Source of the DNA: an uncultured Bacteroidales bacterium
GTDB lineage: Bacteria; Bacteroidota; Bacteroidia; Bacteroidales; UBA932
Direction of reading: 5' to 3'
Assembly: GCA_947307265.1 (NCBI GenBank)
Contig: CAMZIP010000002.1
Coordinates: 1 to 41,418, forward strand
Length of the DNA: 41,418 nucleotides
Shown: positions 37,398-41,418 of the stretch, one piece after another
How the letters are laid out: each line of letters opens with the position of its first letter
Position numbering within the stretch: the stretch's first letter is position 1
Made by a program: the position numbers and the translations under genes
The notes under the pieces: model-generated
What the model saw: the letters and a program-made list of their open reading frames with translations, nothing else
The model's database searches: none
Told to the model about the DNA's origin: nothing

Positions 37398-37427
37398 TCG
37401 AAAATATCGAAAAAAGTCTCGAAAAAG

Positions 37428-37458
37428 TTTGTTATTTCGATTAAAGTAACTATCTTTG
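37428..37458 (+). promoter_or_regulatory. Bacteroidota-type promoter upstream of rplP
   Basis: TTTG (37428-37431), N19, TATCTTTG (37451-37458). Confidence 0.75.
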
Positions 37459-37536
37459 CATCCCTTATCTTATGCCGTGAAGTGGCCAAGATATTGGAAA
37501 TGAATGACTTAGTATTATTTTAAAAGTAATAGAGAG

Positions 37537-37956
<420 letters not shown>

Positions 37957-37973
37957 TCAAAATCTGGAATGTG

Positions 37974-38168
37974 ATGAAAACAGCTGAAATCAGGGAAATG
38001 TCCCTCACGGACCTGCGCGAGCGCATTGAGACCGAGAAGATGAATCTCAACCGTATGAAGATGAATCACGTGATCTCCCCGCTTGAGGATACGTCCAAGA
38101 TCAAGAAGGCAAAGAACGACATCGCCCGTATGATGACGGTCCTTGCGGAGAAAGAAAAACAGAATTAA
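37974..38168 (+). CDS. rpmC: 50S ribosomal protein L29
   Basis: [25 protein letters not shown]. Confidence 0.95.
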   Translation: MKTAEIREMSLTDLRERIETEKMNLNRMKMNHVISPLEDTSKIKKAKNDIARMMTVLAEKEKQN

Positions 38169-38182
38169 AAACAATTGTCATA

Positions 38183-38437
38183 ATGGAAAGAAATCTTCGT
38201 AAAGAGAGAATAGGGGTTGTCACCAGCAACAAGATGGATAAGTCCATCGTGGTTGCCGTCAAGACCAAGGAGAAGCACCCCATTTACGGAAAGTTCGTCA
38301 ACAAGACGACCAAGTTCGTCGCTCAGGATGACAAGAACGAGTGCAGCGAGGGTGATACCGTCCGCATTATGGAAACCCGTCCACTGAGCAAGACCAAGCG
38401 TTGGAGATTAGTAGAAATCGTAGAAAAAGTTAAGTAA
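38183..38437 (+). CDS. rpsQ: 30S ribosomal protein S17
   Basis: [29 protein letters not shown]. Confidence 0.98.
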   Translation: MERNLRKERIGVVTSNKMDKSIVVAVKTKEKHPIYGKFVNKTTKFVAQDDKNECSEGDTVRIMETRPLSKTKRWRLVEIVEKVK

Positions 38438-38439
38438 AA

Positions 38440-38805
38440 ATGATACAGCAAGAATCACGTTTGATGGTAGCGGACAACAGCGGTGCTAAGGAAGTCCTTT
38501 GCATCCGCGTCCTCGGCGGTACCCGCCGTCGCTACGCAGGCGTTGGCGACAAGATTGTCGTCGCCGTCAAGAGCGCCATTCCCGGAGGCAACACCAAGAA
38601 GGGTTCCGTCTCCAATGCAGTCGTCGTCCGTACGAAGAAGGAAATCCGTCGTCCCGATGGTTCCTACATTCGTTTCGATGACAATGCTTGCGTGCTGCTG
38701 ACCAAGACCGACGAGGTCGTTGGTACCCGTATCTTCGGCCCTGTAGCCAGGGAGCTCCGCGAAAATTATATGAAAATTGTCTCACTTGCCCCCGAGGTAC
38801 TTTAA
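38440..38805 (+). CDS. rplN: 50S ribosomal protein L14
   Basis: [27 protein letters not shown]. Confidence 0.98.
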   Translation: MIQQESRLMVADNSGAKEVLCIRVLGGTRRRYAGVGDKIVVAVKSAIPGGNTKKGSVSNAVVVRTKKEIRRPDGSYIRFDDNACVLLTKTDEVVGTRIFGPVARELRENYMKIVSLAPEVL

Positions 38806-38818
38806 GGAGGAAAGAACT

Positions 38819-39139
38819 ATGGCAAAGTTACACATTAAGAAAGGCGATATGGTCTATGTCAACGCCGGCAACGACAAGGGCAAGACCGGTCGCGTGCTTT
38901 CGGTGGACACGGAGAAGAGCCGTGCCGTCGTTGAAGGTGTCAATATGGTCACCAAGCACACCAAACCCAACTCTAAGAACCCTCAGGGTGGTATCGTGAA
39001 ACAGGAAGCAGGCGTGCACATTTCCAATCTGCAGGTCGTCGATCCCGTTAAGGGCGGCGCTACCAAGATCGGCCGTCGTCTCAATGACAAGGGCAAGCTC
39101 GTACGCTACGCTAAAAAATCAGGAGAGGAGATTAAGTAA
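38819..39139 (+). CDS. rplX: 50S ribosomal protein L24
   Basis: [25 protein letters not shown]; start trimmed. Confidence 0.97.
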   Translation: MAKLHIKKGDMVYVNAGNDKGKTGRVLSVDTEKSRAVVEGVNMVTKHTKPNSKNPQGGIVKQEAGVHISNLQVVDPVKGGATKIGRRLNDKGKLVRYAKKSGEEIK

Positions 39140-39747
39140 TGGCAAAGGAAAAGAAAGCAGAGGCTCCCAAGGGGCCTACGATGGAGCAAATAGGATACGT
39201 TCCTTCTCTCCAGAAGAAGTATAAGGAAGAAATCATCGACAAGCTGACCAAGGAATTCGGTTACACTACCGTTATGCAGGTTCCCAAGCTCGTCAAGATT
39301 ACCATCAATGAAGGTGTCGGCAGCGCTACCCAGGACAAGAAACTTGTCGAGGTTGCACAGCAGGAGCTCACCACCATCACCGGACAGAAGGCTGTCCAGA
39401 CCACTTCCCGCAAGGATATTTCCAACTTCAAACTCCGTAAGGGTATGCCCATCGGAGCAAAGGTTACCCTCCGTTCGACCAAGATGTACGAGTTCCTCGA
39501 GCGTCTGATCGCTATCGCCCTCCCGCGTATCCGCGACTTCAAGGGTATCAGCGAGAACTTCGACGGCCGCGGCAACTACACCCTCGGTGTCAAGGAGCAG
39601 ATCATCTTCCCGGAGATCGATATCGACAAGATCACCAAGGTTATGGGTATGGAGATCACCTTCGTTACCACCGCAGCTACGGATAAAGAGGCTTATGCAC
39701 TCCTCCGCGAATTCGGTTTACCTTTCAAAAACATAAAGCACAACTAA
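39139..39747 (+). CDS. rplE: 50S ribosomal protein L5
   Basis: [34 protein letters not shown]. Confidence 0.98.
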   Translation: MAKEKKAEAPKGPTMEQIGYVPSLQKKYKEEIIDKLTKEFGYTTVMQVPKLVKITINEGVGSATQDKKLVEVAQQELTTITGQKAVQTTSRKDISNFKLRKGMPIGAKVTLRSTKMYEFLERLIAIALPRIRDFKGISENFDGRGNYTLGVKEQIIFPEIDIDKITKVMGMEITFVTTAATDKEAYALLREFGLPFKNIKHN

Positions 39748-39748
39748 T

Positions 39749-40018
39749 ATGGCAAAGGAATCAATGAAGGCCCGCGAAGTAAAGCGCGCCAAGTTATGTG
39801 CCAAGTATGCCGAGAAGCGCAAGGCGTTGCGCGAAGCAGGCGAGTGGATGGCTCTCGACAAACTGCCGAAGAATGCATCTCCCGTCCGTCAGCACAACCG
39901 CTGCTCGATCACCGGCCGTCCGAAGGGCTATATGCGTCAGTTCGGTATCAGCCGTATCCAGTTCCGCGAGATGGCTTCCAAGGGTCTGATCCCCGGCGTT
40001 AAGAAGGCAAGCTGGTAA
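39749..40018 (+). CDS. rpsN: 30S ribosomal protein S14 (zinc-free form)
   Basis: [16 protein letters not shown]...[26 protein letters not shown]; no CxxC pairs. Confidence 0.98.
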   Translation: MAKESMKAREVKRAKLCAKYAEKRKALREAGEWMALDKLPKNASPVRQHNRCSITGRPKGYMRQFGISRIQFREMASKGLIPGVKKASW

Positions 40019-40094
40019 TACCTATTTATAATAATATAAACCTAGTTGGATATCGGGCACCTCAGGTGTCGAATCAACACAAAAAGAAAAAACA

Positions 40095-40490
40095 ATGACT
40101 GATCCAATTGCAGATTTTCTCACGAGAATCAGGAATGCATACCTCGCAGGTCACAAGACCGTTGAGGTTCCTGCATCCAAGATGAAGGTGGAGATCACGC
40201 GCATCCTCCACGAGAAGGGTTACATCCTCGCTTACAAGGTAGTCGAGGGTACCCCCGTCAACACCATCAAGATTGCGCTCAAGTATCATCCCGAGACGAA
40301 GAAGGCGGCTATCAAGAAGATCGGACGCATCTCTACTCCCGGTCTCCGTCAGTACACCGACGTGGCTTCTATGCCGCGCGTCCTGAACGGTCTGGGTATC
40401 GCCATCCTCTCCACCTCGAAGGGCATCATCACCGACAAGGAAGCACGCGACCTGAACGTCGGCGGCGAATTGCTCTGCTATGTTTACTAA
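40095..40490 (+). CDS. rpsH: 30S ribosomal protein S8
   Basis: MTDPIADFLTRIRNAYLAGHKTVEVPASKMK. Confidence 0.98.
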   Translation: MTDPIADFLTRIRNAYLAGHKTVEVPASKMKVEITRILHEKGYILAYKVVEGTPVNTIKIALKYHPETKKAAIKKIGRISTPGLRQYTDVASMPRVLNGLGIAILSTSKGIITDKEARDLNVGGELLCYVY

Positions 40491-40516
40491 CAGTTAACGA
40501 TTAAAAAACTACAATA

Positions 40517-41077
40517 ATGTCTAGAATTGGAAAATTACCTGTACACCTGCCCGCAGGCGTTACCGTAACAGTCGGTAACGACAATGTGGTTAAGGTTAAA
40601 GGCCCGCTCGGAGAACTGTGCCAGAAAGTGGATTCTGACATCAAAGTTTCCGTAGAGGGAGCGACAGTAACGGTAACCCGCCCTACAGACAATCCACGTC
40701 ATCGTTCTATGCACGGACTTTATCGCGCCCTCATCCACAATATGGTTGTGGGCGTTTCCGAAGGTTTCACTACCCGTCAGGAACTCGTCGGTGTCGGTTA
40801 CCGCGTTGAGGTCAACGGTCAGATCGTGACCCTCACCCTCGGTTATTCACACGATATCCAGTTCGAACTCCCCAAGGAAGTCAAGGGCGAGGCCGAGCCG
40901 GTCAAGAAGGGTCAGAACCCTGTGTTAGTCCTCAAGAGCCACGACAAGCAGCTCCTCGGAATGGTCGCTGCCAAGGTTCGTTCACTGCGTAAGCCTGAAC
41001 CGTATAAGGGTAAGGGTATCAAGTTCGTCGGTGAGCAGCTTCGTCGCAAAGCCGGTAAGTCGGCAGGTGCTAAATAA
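40517..41077 (+). CDS. rplF: 50S ribosomal protein L6
   Basis: [19 protein letters not shown]...[15 protein letters not shown]. Confidence 0.98.
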   Translation: MSRIGKLPVHLPAGVTVTVGNDNVVKVKGPLGELCQKVDSDIKVSVEGATVTVTRPTDNPRHRSMHGLYRALIHNMVVGVSEGFTTRQELVGVGYRVEVNGQIVTLTLGYSHDIQFELPKEVKGEAEPVKKGQNPVLVLKSHDKQLLGMVAAKVRSLRKPEPYKGKGIKFVGEQLRRKAGKSAGAK

Positions 41078-41091
41078 TAGGAGATAAAGTT

Positions 41092-41418
41092 ATGGCATTG
41101 ACAAAAGAAGAAAGAAGACAGAGAGTACACTTCCGCATCCGCAAGGTTGTCAACGGTACGCCTGAAAGGCCGCGCCTGGTTGTGTTCCGCAGCAATAAGC
41201 AGATCTACGCACAGGTCGTCGACGACACCAAGGGCGTAACACTCGCATCTGCTTCCTCCAATGACAAGCTCCTCAAAGAGCAGTGCGCCGGCAAGAACGG
41301 TTGCGAGGCTGCAGCCGTAGTCGGCAAGGCTATCGCAGAGCGCGCAATGGCTAAGGGTATCGAGACCGTGGCATTCGACCGCGGCGGTTACCTCTATCAC
41401 GGAAGAGTTAAAAGTTTG
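41092..41418 (+). CDS. rplR: 50S ribosomal protein L18 (truncated by window end)
   Basis: [45 protein letters not shown]; no stop before 41418. Confidence 0.95.
   Translation, partial: MALTKEERRQRVHFRIRKVVNGTPERPRLVVFRSNKQIYAQVVDDTKGVTLASASSNDKLLKEQCAGKNGCEAAAVVGKAIAERAMAKGIETVAFDRGGYLYHGRVKSL

Overview
A ~41 kb Bacteroidales-type chromosomal segment. Evidence for the lineage: Bacteroidota-style promoters (TTTG-N19-TAnnTTTG), a FimA/Mfa-like fimbrial locus, DUF4270 next to a glycogen-synthase-like gene, and OstA/SurA-like genes. Left to right: a HEPN/MNT toxin-antitoxin pair; fimbrillin-like and BspA-like (DUF285 leucine-rich repeat) lipoproteins; queH; parvulin-type envelope chaperones; an OstA-like protein fused to a metallo-beta-lactamase fold; an OadA/PycB-like carboxyltransferase; a second BspA-like lipoprotein; a frameshifted aldo/keto reductase beside a polyferredoxin; an OmpA/TPR protein; tRNA-Leu(UAA); a five-gene fimbrial locus; acpP-fabF; a C69 dipeptidase; ftsX-DUF3098-uppP-lpxH; gltS; and the rplP-to-rplR part of the S10/spc ribosomal protein cluster. 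The most interesting signal is a set of three unlisted small ORFs (44-51 aa, below the ORF-track cutoff). They lie at 1902-2057(-), 3575-3727(+) and 13188-13322(+), and each sits directly upstream of, and is apparently translationally coupled to, one of the three lipoproteins with a fimbrillin-like N-terminus. They share a Y-x-[TP]-P ... [IL]-[IC]-x-x-S core followed by a Gly/Asp/Phe-rich tail. Other points of interest are the OstA-MBL fusion, a biotinyl-like domain with Tyr where the biotinylated Lys should be, and an S10 operon broken just upstream of rplP.
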